This document shows positions 51,655 through 62,761 of a stretch of 64,000 nt of DNA, piece by piece. Under the pieces are notes generated by a model, which had not been told where the DNA came from, did no database searches, and saw nothing but the letters and a program-made list of their open reading frames with translations. Position 1 is the stretch's first letter. Each line of letters starts with the position of its first letter. The stretch covers positions 314,441,304-314,505,303 of the forward strand of contig NC_073693.1 in the NCBI RefSeq assembly GCF_029784155.1, read 5' to 3'. Both the position numbers and the translations under genes were made by a program. The DNA is from Uranotaenia lowii (Eukaryota; Arthropoda; Insecta; Diptera; Culicidae).

Positions 51655-52900
51655 AATCCAAGATGACGGCTTCCGCTGAACTTTAAAAAGTTGTAAATGA
51701 CTTAAAATCGCATGAAACCCCAACAATATTGGTATTGGGTGAAAGGGCTAAACGAGTAGCAGCGGAATTTATTTCTTTCCGACGCCATCCTGAAATCCAA
51801 GATGGCGGCTTCCACTGAACTTCCACTGAAATGCTGTTAATCACTGGGAATCAAATGAATCTCCCATAATATGAGTGTTGAGAGTATTTCTCTTAACTAG
51901 TAGAAGTCGAATTTCGCTATCCGTCGACATAATGAAATCCAAGATGGCGGCTTCCACTGAACTATAAAATGCTGTTAATCACTGAAAATCGCAAGAAGGA
52001 CCAACAATATGGGTATTTGGTGAAAGGGCTAATCTAGAAGCAGTCGAAACTTGCTATCGGACGTCATCTTGAAATCCGATATAGCGGCTTCCACTAAGCT
52101 TTGAAATGCTGTTAATCAATGGAAATCGCATAAAAATCCCACAATATGGGTTTAAAAAGATCAACGAGTAGACGACTAATTTTGCTATCAGGTGCATCTC
52201 TAAATCTAAGATGGCGGCTCCCACTCAACCTTAAATGCTGTTATTAACTGAAAACCGCATGAAACCGCCACATTATGGGTATTGACTAAATGAACGCGGA
52301 TTTTGCTATCTGACGCCAGCATCAATCCAACATGACGGTTTCTTCTTGTAAAATTTCGACCAGCAGTAAATTTTAGAGCGAAAACGACACATTTTGGTCC
52401 CTGAAAAAGATCCAAAACGGATTGAAACGTTGGATACATAAAACAAAAATCGTTTTCGCTCTAAAAAAAACTGCAAGTCGGAACTTCCTAAGAAAAAACA
52501 CAACAATCAGTACATTACCGAACATAAAAAGGTGACGGTTTTCGCAAAACTGTAAATTACCGAAAATCTCATGATACATCCACAATACGAGGTACTGGGT
52601 GAAAGGCTACACGATCTGAAGTCGAATTTCGTTGTCCGATGCCATCTTGAAAGCCAAGATGGCTTAGCTTAGCCTTTTCACCCAGTACCCATATAGTTGA
52701 ATGCAATTTTTTGTCATTTACAGCATTTAAAGTTCAGCGAAAGCAGTCATATTGGATTTCGAGATGGCGTCAGATAGCGGAATTCGAATTCTACTCGTTA
52801 GACCATTTCACCTTATACCCCGTATTGTGGAAGCTTCATAAGATTTTTAGTAATTTATAGCTTTGGAGAAAAAGCGAAAGCCGCCATCTTGGATTAATGA
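51655..52900. repeat. GATGGCGGCTTCC minisatellite, ~135-bp units, with inversion
   Basis: Direct units have GATGGCGGCTT-type anchors at about 51662, 51801, 51943, 52077, 52210 and 52331, spaced 121-142 bp, with further diverged ones near 52534 and 52655. From about 52670 the units are inverted (TTTTCACCCAGTACCC, then GCCGCCATCTTGG near 52886). Each unit carries GTCGAATTTCGCTATC, AAATGCTGTTAATCACTG and a TTGGGTGAAAGGGCTAA segment. Confidence 0.85.
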
Positions 52901-54287
52901 TGGCATCAGGTAGAATAATTTGACTTCTTCTAGTTATTCCTTCCACCCAATACTCATAAAGTGGGAATTTTATTTGAATATTATTACTAAAATCACTAAG
53001 TTTTATTACGGTTTAATAATCAAACACTGAGTGCTATTATAGAACATGCAAAAGAAAGCTTGGAGCAAACTTCTATGTTTTTGTTTTATTATAGTTTAAA
53101 CACAGCAATCATAACTCTTTCAAAGAACTGAAACAGTATGTATAATACAAGTTCTATTAGCGTTTTCGAAACTATCTGTTAACACAGGGCCGTAGGAAGG
53201 ACCGACTCATGGGGGAGTGCCTTATTTTTACCAAAGATTTTTTGACCAACAATGCACGAATACAAAATAAATTCAAATAGATTATGTTTGTAACTGCATG
53301 ATTAATTATTTTTAAGTATTTTAACATTTAAAATGTTTGTTTTGAATCGTAACTTTTGAAAATTTGTCCTTAACTAAATAGGTGAACTTAATTCGTATTC
53401 ATAAATAGTTTAAATCTTTGAATTTGTTTACGAGCCTGGTAGGACGAACATAGTTGATTTGAGCATAAAATAAGCTTTTTTCGTAGAGCCTTCCATTTAA
53501 AAAAAAAAAAAAACTTATTCTATATTCAAATCAAACAAGCCCAATCTACCAATCTATTTTACAAATTCAAAGGTTTTAAACTTAGATGAAATTTAATCAA
53601 ATTTGAAAAAAAGTGAAAGGTTAAAATCATCACATTTTCGGATCAAATTTGCTTGGGGAAAACTTCAACCAAATTAATAATTTTAGTATGCAATTTTTCT
53701 TTATAAAAAACTTGAATTTAAATACATTGCGGATATCTTTTTTTTCGTATATTGCTTGTAGGCTTCATTGAAAAGGAAATGTCGAATGTTATGAATCGAT
53801 TAATGAAACGTCATTCTACAAACTTTAACACAACACTTTCCGTTGCTCAAATAAATTATATTAGCAATTTTTTATCTTTTGGTTTCTGAAATATAAAATG
53901 CCGAATTTTGGTGTCTCTTATGTATTTATAGTGTTAAACAATACACCGATAAAGTATAGTACTTTGTGCAAATTTTCGTTTTTGTGAAGATCAGGTAGGG
54001 GAGATGAGGGCATAACGAGCACCCGAGGCATAATGAGAACTACGCTTTTCTACGAAAGTGCGTATTTTCTTAAATAAATTTTCATGAGGATTTGTTTCGT
54101 ACTTCCTATAGTATAAATTTTTCACAAAAAAAGGAATCTCCTTATCATCTTTACAGAGATATTTAAAAAAAACTAGCTTGGTTCTCAAGTTACGAAAATA
54201 TTATAATTTTTGAGCACCACGAAATAAGCTCTTATGATCTTCAAATAACCTTGATCTATAATGTACGCACTGCAACATGATGTACAC

Positions 54288-55889
54288 TTATTTTTTATTT
54301 TATTTACATAGTATTCCGTCTTACGACATAACTTGACGAACATAATTCCTAAAATTCACTCGGTTCATAGCTACCGTTCTCCAATTTCTCGGGCACCCCA
54401 CGTTCGCCAGATCACGCTCCACTTGGTCTAACCACCTTGCTCGTTGCGCCCCCGCTCGTCTTGTTCCTACCGGATTCGTAGCGAACACCTGTTTTGCAGG
54501 ACAGTCGTCCGGCATTCTCGCAACATGTCCTGCCCAGCGTATCCGGCCAGCCTTCACCACCTTCTGGATACTGGGTTCGCCGTAGAGTCGCGCGAGCTCG
54601 TGGTTCATCCTTCGCCTCCACACTCCGTTCTCCTGTACGCCGCCAAAGATGGTTCTTAACACTCGTCGCTCGAATACTCCGAGTGTACGCAGGTCCTCCT
54701 CGAGCAATATCCATGTCTCGTGCCCGTAGAGAACAACCGGTCTAATAAGCGTCATATACAGGTTACACTTCGTGCGAGGGCTAAGTCTTCTCGACCGCAC
54801 TTGCTTGTGGAGTCCATAGTAGGCACGACTTCCGCTGATAATTCGCCTCCGGATCTCACGGCTGGTGTCATTGTCTGCGGTCACCAGTGAGCCGAGATAG
54901 ACAAAGTCTTCGACTATCTCCAGCTCGTCGCCGTCGATCGTGACCTTGTTATTACTGGACAAGCGGGTTCGGTCGGTCTCGGATCCGCACGCCAGCATGT
55001 ACTTCGTCTTGGACGTATTAATCATTAACCCAATCCTTCCTGCCTCGCGTTTCAGTTTGCGGTAGATCTCCTCCACCGCCGCAGATGATCTGCCGACTAT
55101 ATCAATGTCATCGGCAAAGCAGATAAGTTGACTGGATCTGTTGAAAATCGTGCCCCGCATTTCGCCCACCGCTCGTCGAATAACACCTTCTAGCGCCACG
55201 TTGAACATCATGCAGGATAGACCATCACCTTGTCGAAGCCCCCTGCGCGATTCGAATGAACTCGACAATTCACCCGAAATCCGCACACAGCACTGCGTTC
55301 CATCCATCGTCGCCTTGATCAGTCTGATCAGCTTCCTGGAAAAGCCGTTCTCGTCCATAATTTTCCATAGCTCGTTACGGTCGATCGTGTCGTATGCGGC
55401 TTTGAAGTCGATGAATAGATGGTGCGTAGGGACTTGGTGTTCGCGACATTTTTGGAGGATTTGCCGTAATGTGAATATCTGGTCCGTCGTAGACCGTCCC
55501 TCCATGAAGCCGGCCTGATGACTTCCCACGAATCTGTTTGCTTGTGGCGTTAGGCGGCGGAGTAGGATTCGGGACAACACTTTGTAGGCGGCATTGAGGA
55601 CAGTGATCGCTCGGTAGTTCTCACAGTCCAATTTGTCGCCCTTCTTGTAGATGGGGCATATTACCCCCTCCTTCCACTCCTCCGGTAGCTGTTCAATGTC
55701 CCAGATCCGGATTATCAACCGGTGTAGGCAATCGGCCAACCTGTCCGGGCCCATTTTGATGAGTTCAGCTGCGATGCCATCCTTCCCAGCCGACTTGTTT
55801 CTATTCAGCTGGCGAATGGCTTCCTTAACTTCACTCATCGTTGGGAGTGGCTCCTCTTCGTCGTTGGCTACGCCGGCGATGTACCTTCC
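54288..55889 (-). mobile_element. 5'-truncated RTE-like LINE, TSD ATGATGTACAC
   Basis: On the minus strand the element runs from the reverse transcriptase to a short 3' tail of AAATAAAATAAAAAATAA. An 11-bp duplication, ATGATGTACAC, lies at 54277-54287 and 55890-55900. The endonuclease half is absent, as usual for incomplete target-primed reverse transcription. Confidence 0.9.
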
Positions 55890-55925
55890 ATGATGTACAC
55901 ATTGTTTCTCAATTTTTACCATCAT
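54321..55925 (-). CDS. RTE-like non-LTR reverse transcriptase, N-terminally truncated, open reading frame
   Basis: The frame encodes 534 residues. The first 12 or so (to 55890) come from the target element, so any product would be a chimera. RT motifs in order: NKSAGKDGIAAELIK (~45-60), ENYRAITVLNAAYK, AGFMEGRSTTDQIF, FIDFKAAYD with catalytic Asp173, RGLRQGDGLS, and FADD with Asp272/Asp273. A C-terminal region follows with VLYGHETWILLEEDLRTLGV and GRIRWAGHVARMP, seen in RTE-type endonuclease-RT proteins of insects. RT copies LINE RNA at the nicked target. There is no stop or frameshift over 1.6 kb, so the insertion is young, but the missing endonuclease makes it non-autonomous. The clade name is likely, not certain. 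Confidence 0.88.
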   Translation of the reverse strand: MMVKIEKQCVHHGRYIAGVANDEEEPLPTMSEVKEAIRQLNRNKSAGKDGIAAELIKMGPDRLADCLHRLIIRIWDIEQLPEEWKEGVICPIYKKGDKLDCENYRAITVLNAAYKVLSRILLRRLTPQANRFVGSHQAGFMEGRSTTDQIFTLRQILQKCREHQVPTHHLFIDFKAAYDTIDRNELWKIMDENGFSRKLIRLIKATMDGTQCCVRISGELSSSFESRRGLRQGDGLSCMMFNVALEGVIRRAVGEMRGTIFNRSSQLICFADDIDIVGRSSAAVEEIYRKLKREAGRIGLMINTSKTKYMLACGSETDRTRLSSNNKVTIDGDELEIVEDFVYLGSLVTADNDTSREIRRRIISGSRAYYGLHKQVRSRRLSPRTKCNLYMTLIRPVVLYGHETWILLEEDLRTLGVFERRVLRTIFGGVQENGVWRRRMNHELARLYGEPSIQKVVKAGRIRWAGHVARMPDDCPAKQVFATNPVGTRRAGAQRARWLDQVERDLANVGCPRNWRTVAMNRVNFRNYVRQVMS

Positions 55926-56094
55926 AAAATTTTTGATTTTTCACTTTTATCAATTTTAAAACACGTTTTTACTTAAATTTGTTGACTAGGGGCATATAGA
56001 GCACCATATTATCGAGGCATAATGAGCATTTTCTGCCGTAGAATCTAGCAGCGAATTAAAATTGATTTATAGCGCCACACCTTGACTAGTTTTC

Positions 56095-56170
56095 ATCCGA
56101 CAATTTAGCCTATTGGTAAGGTGTCGGAGAGGTAATCAAAAGACTAGAGTTAGATTTCTGTTCGAGGTAA
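56095..56170 (+). promoter_or_regulatory. tRNA-like segment inside element C
   Basis: TAGCCTATTGGTAAGGTGTC resembles an A-box region and CTGTTCGAGG a B box at tRNA-like distance. A T-rich stretch follows. It could be an internal Pol III promoter or an old SINE head. It does not fold into a convincing tRNA by eye. Confidence 0.4.
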
Positions 56171-56820
56171 TTTTTTTCCATTCACAATTCATGATCGATT
56201 TTTTTTATTGTTACATTATACGGCTAGTAGCATCATCCTCCGAACAAAGCACTTAATGTATGAGCGTGCGTGAATTGTTTGTATTCTACAAACAGACCTA
56301 GATTATTTTGTTATTGCTTTGTTTGATGAATCTACGACTCACCTGACTTCATCGAATTGAATTCGCTGTTAGATTCCCCGGCAAAAACGCACATCTTGCT
56401 CTGATTAATGGTGCTCATACTGCCTCAGGGGGGGTTCTCATTGTGCCTCCACAGTGGCTGGTTTTCAGCTTTTGGCAAAATTTTTAAAAATGCATTTTTT
56501 AACGTTTTCATTTAGTTTTTCACGTTTCAGCCCGTTAGGGAATAGGCTTTTCAAGTGTCTGAACACGAAACAATAATGTTACCTCCATAATATACATAGC
56601 TATGTATTTTCTATGGTTAAATAACCGTTTTCCTTAAGGTGGCCATTATGCCCCCATCTCCCCTACATGTTTTTTTAACAGCAAATATTTTTCATAAAAA
56701 ATCAATTGCATAATGAGATTACTGTTGATGATTTTTTTCAAATAAAATTTAGATTTTTCGCATAAAACAAAAAACTGAAATTCAACTTTTATTTGTGTTT
56801 TTTAGCTGATTTGTGTTTAA

Positions 56821-58632
56821 CACTAAACATACCGACACTTTGTATATACCTATTCATACCGCGAGCGGTCAAATGACGGTTTTCACTGTTTTCGCTAAAA
56901 CTTATTTGTTTCTCAACCGATTTCTTTAAAATTTATAGTTTTGAAAAGCCTATAATGTGACTCAAATATGTTTTCTATACAATTTTCAGCTACAATCAAT
57001 TATTTTAAAGTTATGTTAAGTCCAAGAAATTTTTTATGAAAAAACATGCTTCAGGAAAATTGCTATAAATCTGTTCATCAGTGCTCGAAAAAAATTTCAC
57101 TTAGTGCATGAGAAAGCTGAAGTTAGAAGCTATAAGTTGCACATACGGAAGTTTTTATCAAATTTTTTTTAAGATCATGGCCACAAAAAAAGTTAAAAAG
57201 TTGTGTAAAACCCGTACTTTTCAATCAATCAACCGCCAAAGCTGTTCCTGTTACAGTAGAAAAATTTCAAAAAATGAATTGGAATGTTGACGTAATTTGT
57301 CACATTTTGGCATCTTTAGATTTTTTAAAATACGAAATACATAATTTATGACGAATTTTCAAAGGTAGCTGTTATTCAAATATTCAAATATTCGGATTTT
57401 TGATACAATTCCTACGCCTAAATTCAGCTTTGCACTGGATTTTGAGTATGTTATCGTAAGGTTTAGGCAATAAAATTATATTCAAAAGAAAGAAAATTTC
57501 ATACCGGTTCTAGTGATGTAATTACATTGGCGGTGCGATGCTTGACAAAAATATAATAAATATATTTCTGAAAGTAAAACCAAAAAATTTGAGCGAATGC
57601 TCGTTTGTTTTTTCGTTTCCTTTCACCCGTCTTCGTGTGCAAAATAGCTTTGAGTTATTACCACCCACTGCGCCCGTCTGCCAAGCAAGAATTTGTGCTG
57701 ACTTTTCAAAATTCAGAAACTACCTCACTGTTTTATTTATCATATTTTTGTCAAGCATTGCACTGCCAATGCAGTTACATCACTAGAACCGGTATGAAAT
57801 TTTCTTTCTTTTGCATATAATTTTTTTGCCTTAACCTTACGATAACATACTCAAAATCCAGTGCAAAGCTGAATTTAGGTGTAGGAATTGTATCAAAAAT
57901 CCGAATTGATGAAATGTTTGAAAAACAGCTACCTTTTAAAAATTCGTCATAAATTAGGTATTACGTATTTTAAAAAATCTAAAGATGCCAGAATGTGACA
58001 ATTTACGTCAACATTCTAATCCATTTTTTGAATTTTTTCTACTGTAACAGGAATAGCTTTGGCGGTTGATTGATTGAAAAGTACGGGTTTTACACAACTT
58101 TTTAACTTTTTTTGTGGCCATGATCTTAAAAAAAATTTGATAAAAATTTCCGTATGGGCAACTTATAGCTTCTAACTTCAGCTTTCTCATGCATTAAGTG
58201 AAATTTTTTTCGAGCACTGATGAACAGATTTATAGCAATTTTCCTGAAGCATGTTTTTTCATAAAAAAATTCTTGGACTTAACATAACTCTGAAATAATT
58301 GATTGTAGCTGAAAATTGTCTAGGAAACATATTTGAGTCACATTATAGACTTTTCAAAACTATAAATTTTAAAGAAATCGGTTGAGAAACAAGAAAGTTT
58401 TAGCGAAAACAGTGAAAACCGTCATTTGACCGCTCGCGGTATGAATAGGTATACCACATGCGTTTTTCGAAAACCACAACACTTAGAAAATTTTTAAAAA
58501 CGCAAAAATACTTGCATTTTGAAAATAAAAATAGTCCTGTCGTTAAATTTGCGAAAAAAAAAATTTATATAAGGTGTAATTATCATTCAAAGTTCAAAAA
58601 CCGTCATTTGACCGCCTCCGGTACGTTTAGTG
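56821..58632. mobile_element. TTAA-flanked palindromic element with ~700-bp arms (piggyBac-like)
   Basis: It is flanked by TTAA at 56817-56820 and 58633-58636. Termini are CACTAAACATACCG and (reverse complement) CACTAAACGTACCG. The arms, about 56842-57547 and 57749-58455, are reverse complements over about 700 bp with high identity, around a 200-bp spacer. The GGTCAAATGAC motif sits near each end. TTAA targeting suggests piggyBac mobilisation. No transposase is present; 60-codon frames in each arm are mirror images of each other. A transcript would form a very long hairpin. Confidence 0.85.
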
Positions 58633-59636
58633 TTAAATCTAATTTTGATTGGAAATTTGAAATCTGGCAATTGAATTGACAAGCAATCTTAAGTTCTTTT
58701 GAATCAATCATGATCTCTTGAATTTCTCAACTTTTTATGTAGATTATAAAATTTATTTACAAGCTAAACCATTTTCTGAATTATTAATCTGCATTATGAA
58801 TCTGAATACTGAACCTGAATTAAAAAATTGCGCTATGAATCTGTATCCAAATTTTCATACAATTTCTGGATGTACAAAAAATACAATTCCCGGATCTTTT
58901 ACCAGATCATAATTTTATGAGCCAAATATTTGAGCCCTAATTCATGAACCAATTATTTAGATTCTGTTGTTCAGGTTTAATCTTTATCACTATTTTAATT
59001 ATTTATTTTAAGTCTGTATTGTGAATCTGAATTAAAATGTGAATTTCATCAAATGATCTTCATCTAAGTTTCCAATTTTGGATTGTCATATCGAAGCTTT
59101 AATTTTTTTTTTGTGTTGGAATTAAGTTTATAACTTCGAATTTTAATATAAAACAAAATTTTTCTTTTTCCATATTCGGAAAACTTTTATCCAAATATGA
59201 AAAATGCATATGATCTCGAGAAAGAAGATTCTAATTTGATATAAAATGCAAAACAATATTTGAACCAGGATTTAAAGCAGCTTTTTGTTTCTAATTTCTT
59301 TTGATTATTCCAACTGAAAATCAAGAATCCTAACTGGATACAGAATCCAAAATTCGAAAAACGAAAAAAAATTTTGGTTATGGGAATTATGGAATCAAAA
59401 CCTCCGGAAAAGTTTTATTTTAATTTAAAATTTAATATTCAGACCTGAATTTCTTATAACATATGACAAAATTTTGAAAAATTGTAGCAGAATTTTTATC
59501 TTGGGATGAATTTTTGAGGTTTGGGCATTAGTCCAGATTGATACTCTCGATTAACATTAGTCTTTTATCCTAATTTGGTTCTGTAAATTTTAGGTGCAGA
59601 GTATAATGCCTCGCTTGCTTTTTTGGTTATTCATGG

Positions 59637-59683
59637 GGGGGGGGGGGGGGTTAACCCCTAAACCCCCCCCCCCCCCCCCCCCC
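59637..59683. repeat. Poly-G and poly-C tracts near the hAT-like right end
   Basis: A run of about 15 G and a run of about 20 C are separated by TTAACCCCTAAA. Opposed G and C runs can form a stem, and their length is probably unreliable in the assembly. Confidence 0.85.
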
Positions 59684-59842
59684 GTTCCTACGGCCGTGTG
59701 TTAACAAATGGTCGATTCAAGAATATAAGCATTTTGCATGACCATAACTAAACCGTCATAAAACGAGCTGCACAAAAACATGCCATAATTAAACCATTAT
59801 AAAACATCCTAATGCTAATTAGCTTAATCTGTGTTACTTGGG

Positions 59843-61100
59843 AAGGAAATAATAAATAAAATAGATTATTATGTACTTTGAATTTATTCCATGAATAAAG
59901 TTCTTAAATTTTTACAGAGATCACAAAGCAATTGAATCTTTTGATCCGCCAGATAAAAATATATTTGATATTGATGAAATCCAATTTTCTTCAATCATTC
60001 GTTTGAGTTTCAAACAAGAAATGAAAAAAATACCTCCTAGTTTAAGGGCGAAAAACAGTATTTCGAGGGCTCAGGGTTGCAGTGGGTGATTCCCAGACAT
60101 TAATTTAGCGGACATTCAGCTTCCAAATTTCGGGTCAGTTTCATTTATTCATATTTGCGGTTTTCCTTGAAATCAATTGATGACACTTGCACTGGTAGTT
60201 CAAACAGTTTATTTTAAACAATTACTACACAGTTTATTTTTTTTTCAATTTAATCGACTTTTACTGACTATAATTAATTAAGTACTAAACACTTAATATT
60301 AGCGAACAATTATAATTTTGAATTTGCAGCCTGGCCGTTTATTCGTCGTGCTGGAACAATCGTAAGTGATGGAATGGCAATTCAAAACCCAAGCCAAGCC
60401 TTCCTTTTTGCTGGTGAAGAAAGAGCCATTTCTTGCGCCAAACAATTCGCTGCTTGCAGAACAATAAATAGAAAGTGGTGAAATGTTTCACGAAATTCCG
60501 CTCGCTGATGTCATGGATCGATTTCCATGCATAAACACAGTAATCAGAATTTTTTTTAAATAAGTTTGAATTTTTAACAGCAAACAGTCTAATTTTTTCT
60601 GATGAATCTGTTATGCATATGTTATGTTCATATGAGTATTGACAGAGTTTGCCTTCTTTCAAATATGTAGTTTGTTCGGATAGCATGAGTTTTCTGATTA
60701 AACTTTTGTCGAATAGTTGAAAACCTCTTAACCTCTTAACCAATTAACTACAATTTTGAAAAAAAAGTTTCCTGGACGATAGAGTTCTTCGTAAAACTGA
60801 AGTGGTATATTGTCATAGAAATAAACTTCCGTGCAGTTTTCAGCGAAAAATAAGGGTTCTAGAGGAATATCATTATGTCATGATTACAATGTTAAAAGGA
60901 GGAATAGAGGGCGAGACTTCCAGTAGAAGCCCCCCCTTCCTAAATTTGAAATTCTTACTTCATCGGCAATTCAAATAACTTTTCGTTTGGTAAACAATCT
61001 CACCTAGTGAAAAATTTTGAAGATTCAAGGGTCTACCGACTAGGCAAAGTTCAACATTTCCGTATATATTTTAAACGGTTTTTTCCCGCTCGGAATGATC
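59843..61100. other. No gene recognised
   Basis: A 134-codon minus-strand frame (60339-60743) has no recognised domain and is judged chance. The remainder is AT-rich with no tandem or inverted structure seen. Confidence 0.4.
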
Positions 61101-61330
61101 ACCCGGAGTGATCAAGAAACAAATAAATAATATCATCCATTCATTTTTTAGCACTTCCATCTGTACCGTTGAGCCGTCAACACGTACGCCGGAGCATCGT
61201 ATCGTTGCTGTGTACCTGCAGGAACATTTTACATTATTTATTTTTTCCTTACCTGTATTTCAATCAGCACTTTTCAGTGCTAAAATTATTTTCATTTTCT
61301 TTTATTCATATTTTCTCTTTTCTTTCCAGC

Positions 61331-62761
61331 ATGGGGAAGTCTTCGGCCGGCTCAAGGGCCGGAAGAAAACGGATTGCTGAACCTAATCCAGGGCCATCTG
61401 CCAAAAAAGTTGAAATTTCCAATTCATTCGATGTCCTTCATAACATCGGTGATGAGGAAATATTCATATTTAATTCTGATAAGAGTACTAAGAAACCTTC
61501 TTCTTCTTATACTCTTAAAAACGAAAAGATTCCACCAATAACGGTCGCGATTCCTAACTTCAATGCCTTTCGAAAAGAAATCGTCACTTCCGTCAAGGAT
61601 GTGAAGATTTCTTTTCAGATCGGTCGAAGGGGAACTGCTCGTATATTGGCGGAATCTTTTAATGATTTTCAAAAAATTTTAACTTATTTGAATAATAAAA
61701 AACACCAATTTTTTACGTACGACACTAGAAGTGATCGTCCTTTTAAAGTTGTACTTCGGGGTCTCACCGGCGATCAGACACCGGATGAGATCACAACTGA
61801 ATTAAATTCTTTGTTAGGTTTTTCTCCAATTCAAGTAATTCAAATGAGGAAAAGAACCAACACGAATAATACCAGTAGTGTTGGTTTTGCTCCTGAACTT
61901 TATTTGGTCCATTTTAAAAAGGATCAGGTTAATAATTTAAAAATTCTGGAAAAGGCTCGTCTTATGTTTCATTGTCGAGTGAAATTTGAACCTTTTCGTA
62001 AATCTACTAAAAATTTTTTACAAAATATTACGCAATGTCGTCGTTGTCAAGCTTTTTGTCACGGCACTAAAAATTGTAGAATGAATGCCAGATGCATGTT
62101 TTGCGGCTCATTCGATCATGAAAAATCTAAATGCCTTTTTGGTGGTGATAAGCCAAAAACAGAATTTTTTAAGTGTGCGAATTGCGCAGGTAATCATTCC
62201 TCGAATTCTCTAGACTGTCCCATCAGGGCAAAAATTATTGCTTCTAGGAAAAATCCCAAAGTTTCCAGAAAAGTTTCTTCTCCTCCTTCGTCTTTTTCGT
62301 CTTAATACGTCAGGCCGGCAAACAATCTGCCTATTCGCAGTCAGCCTCGGCCTACTTTAGAATCACTTCTTGGTAATGCTCAAAGTGATTTTAATGTTAA
62401 CTGTGCTGATTCAGCGCCACAGACTCGTTGTTTAACGTTCTCAGAGGTGGTTGAAAATGGGTTGCCCTCTTCAGGTTTAACTAATAAAAATGGGAAAAAA
62501 CCAAGTCTCAACGTTCATGCGAAGGCTTGGGAAAATCCCCGAAATTCAAATACTTGTTCTTCTCCTTCATTTTCTGATCCTAACAATTTTGTTGATTTGG
62601 GTGAGATCACTGAGGAAAAATTAAAATTTTTGCATCAAAATTTAATGGAAATGATGCAACTTATGTTGAAAGCAAATTCAATGTTTGAAGCTTTTCAAAC
62701 TTCTTTTAATTATGCTAACAAAATTATTATGACTTTACGATTCCCTCATGGATCCAAATAG
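61331..62761 (+). pseudogene. LINE ORF1 (Gag-like nucleic-acid-binding protein) with one in-frame stop
   Basis: ORF1 protein coats LINE RNA and acts as chaperone. I start at ATG 61331 (MGKSSAG), after a pyrimidine-rich leader, though the frame is open upstream. Residues ~137-205 (PFKVVLRGLTGDQTPDEI...) look like the PRE_C2HC domain. Knuckles: CX2CX4HX4C at 236-249 and 255-268, and a CX2CX3HX6C variant at 282-296. TAA at 62303-62305 (codon 325) stops it, but the same frame stays open to 62761 and ends in the conserved helical tail (ANSMFEAFQTSF). A single nonsense change thus splits an ORF1 of about 476 residues. Alternatively the short form is real, but the conserved tail argues against that. 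Confidence 0.85.

Larger units (their letters stand above)
53998..56663. mobile_element. TA-flanked element C with GGGGAGATGGGGGCATAATG-type ends
   Basis: The left end GGGGAGATGAGGGCATAACG and the reverse complement of the right end GGGGAGATGGGGGCATAATG differ at two of 20 positions. TA lies outside each (53996-53997, 56664-56665). GGCATAATGAG-type motifs recur inside near 54029, 56014, 56408 and 56437. A LINE is inserted at 54288-55889; own length is about 1.05 kb. It contains a tRNA-like segment. Confidence 0.75.
53185..59698. mobile_element. hAT-like element with nested insertions, TSD TGTTAACA
   Basis: It begins CAGGGCCGTAGGAAGG and ends, in reverse, CACGGCCGTAGGAACGGG. It is flanked by TGTTAACA on both sides (53177-53184, 59699-59706). 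It is the same family as 42279-44104. It contains a TA element (53998-56663) and a TTAA palindrome (56821-58632). Without them it is about 2.0 kb, matching the other copy's 1.8 kb. Confidence 0.88.
50260..59842. mobile_element. Outer CCCAAGT-ended element of stack 2
   Basis: The left end CCCAAGTGACA and the reverse complement of the right end CCCAAGTAACA match at 10 of 11. The right subterminal GCTTAATCTGTGTTACTTGG also occurs at 7941-7960, so the terminus belongs to a repeated family. It holds a minisatellite (51660-52900) and was interrupted by the hAT-like element at 53185-59698. Own length would be about 3.07 kb. I saw no transposase and no clear target duplication. Confidence 0.45.

Noticed and set aside
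57108..58190. Two similar 60-codon peptides on opposite strands
   Set aside because: They are the two arms of the palindrome read in mirror image, not duplicated genes.
60339..60743. 134-codon minus-strand frame
   Set aside because: No recognisable domain; composition typical of chance frames.
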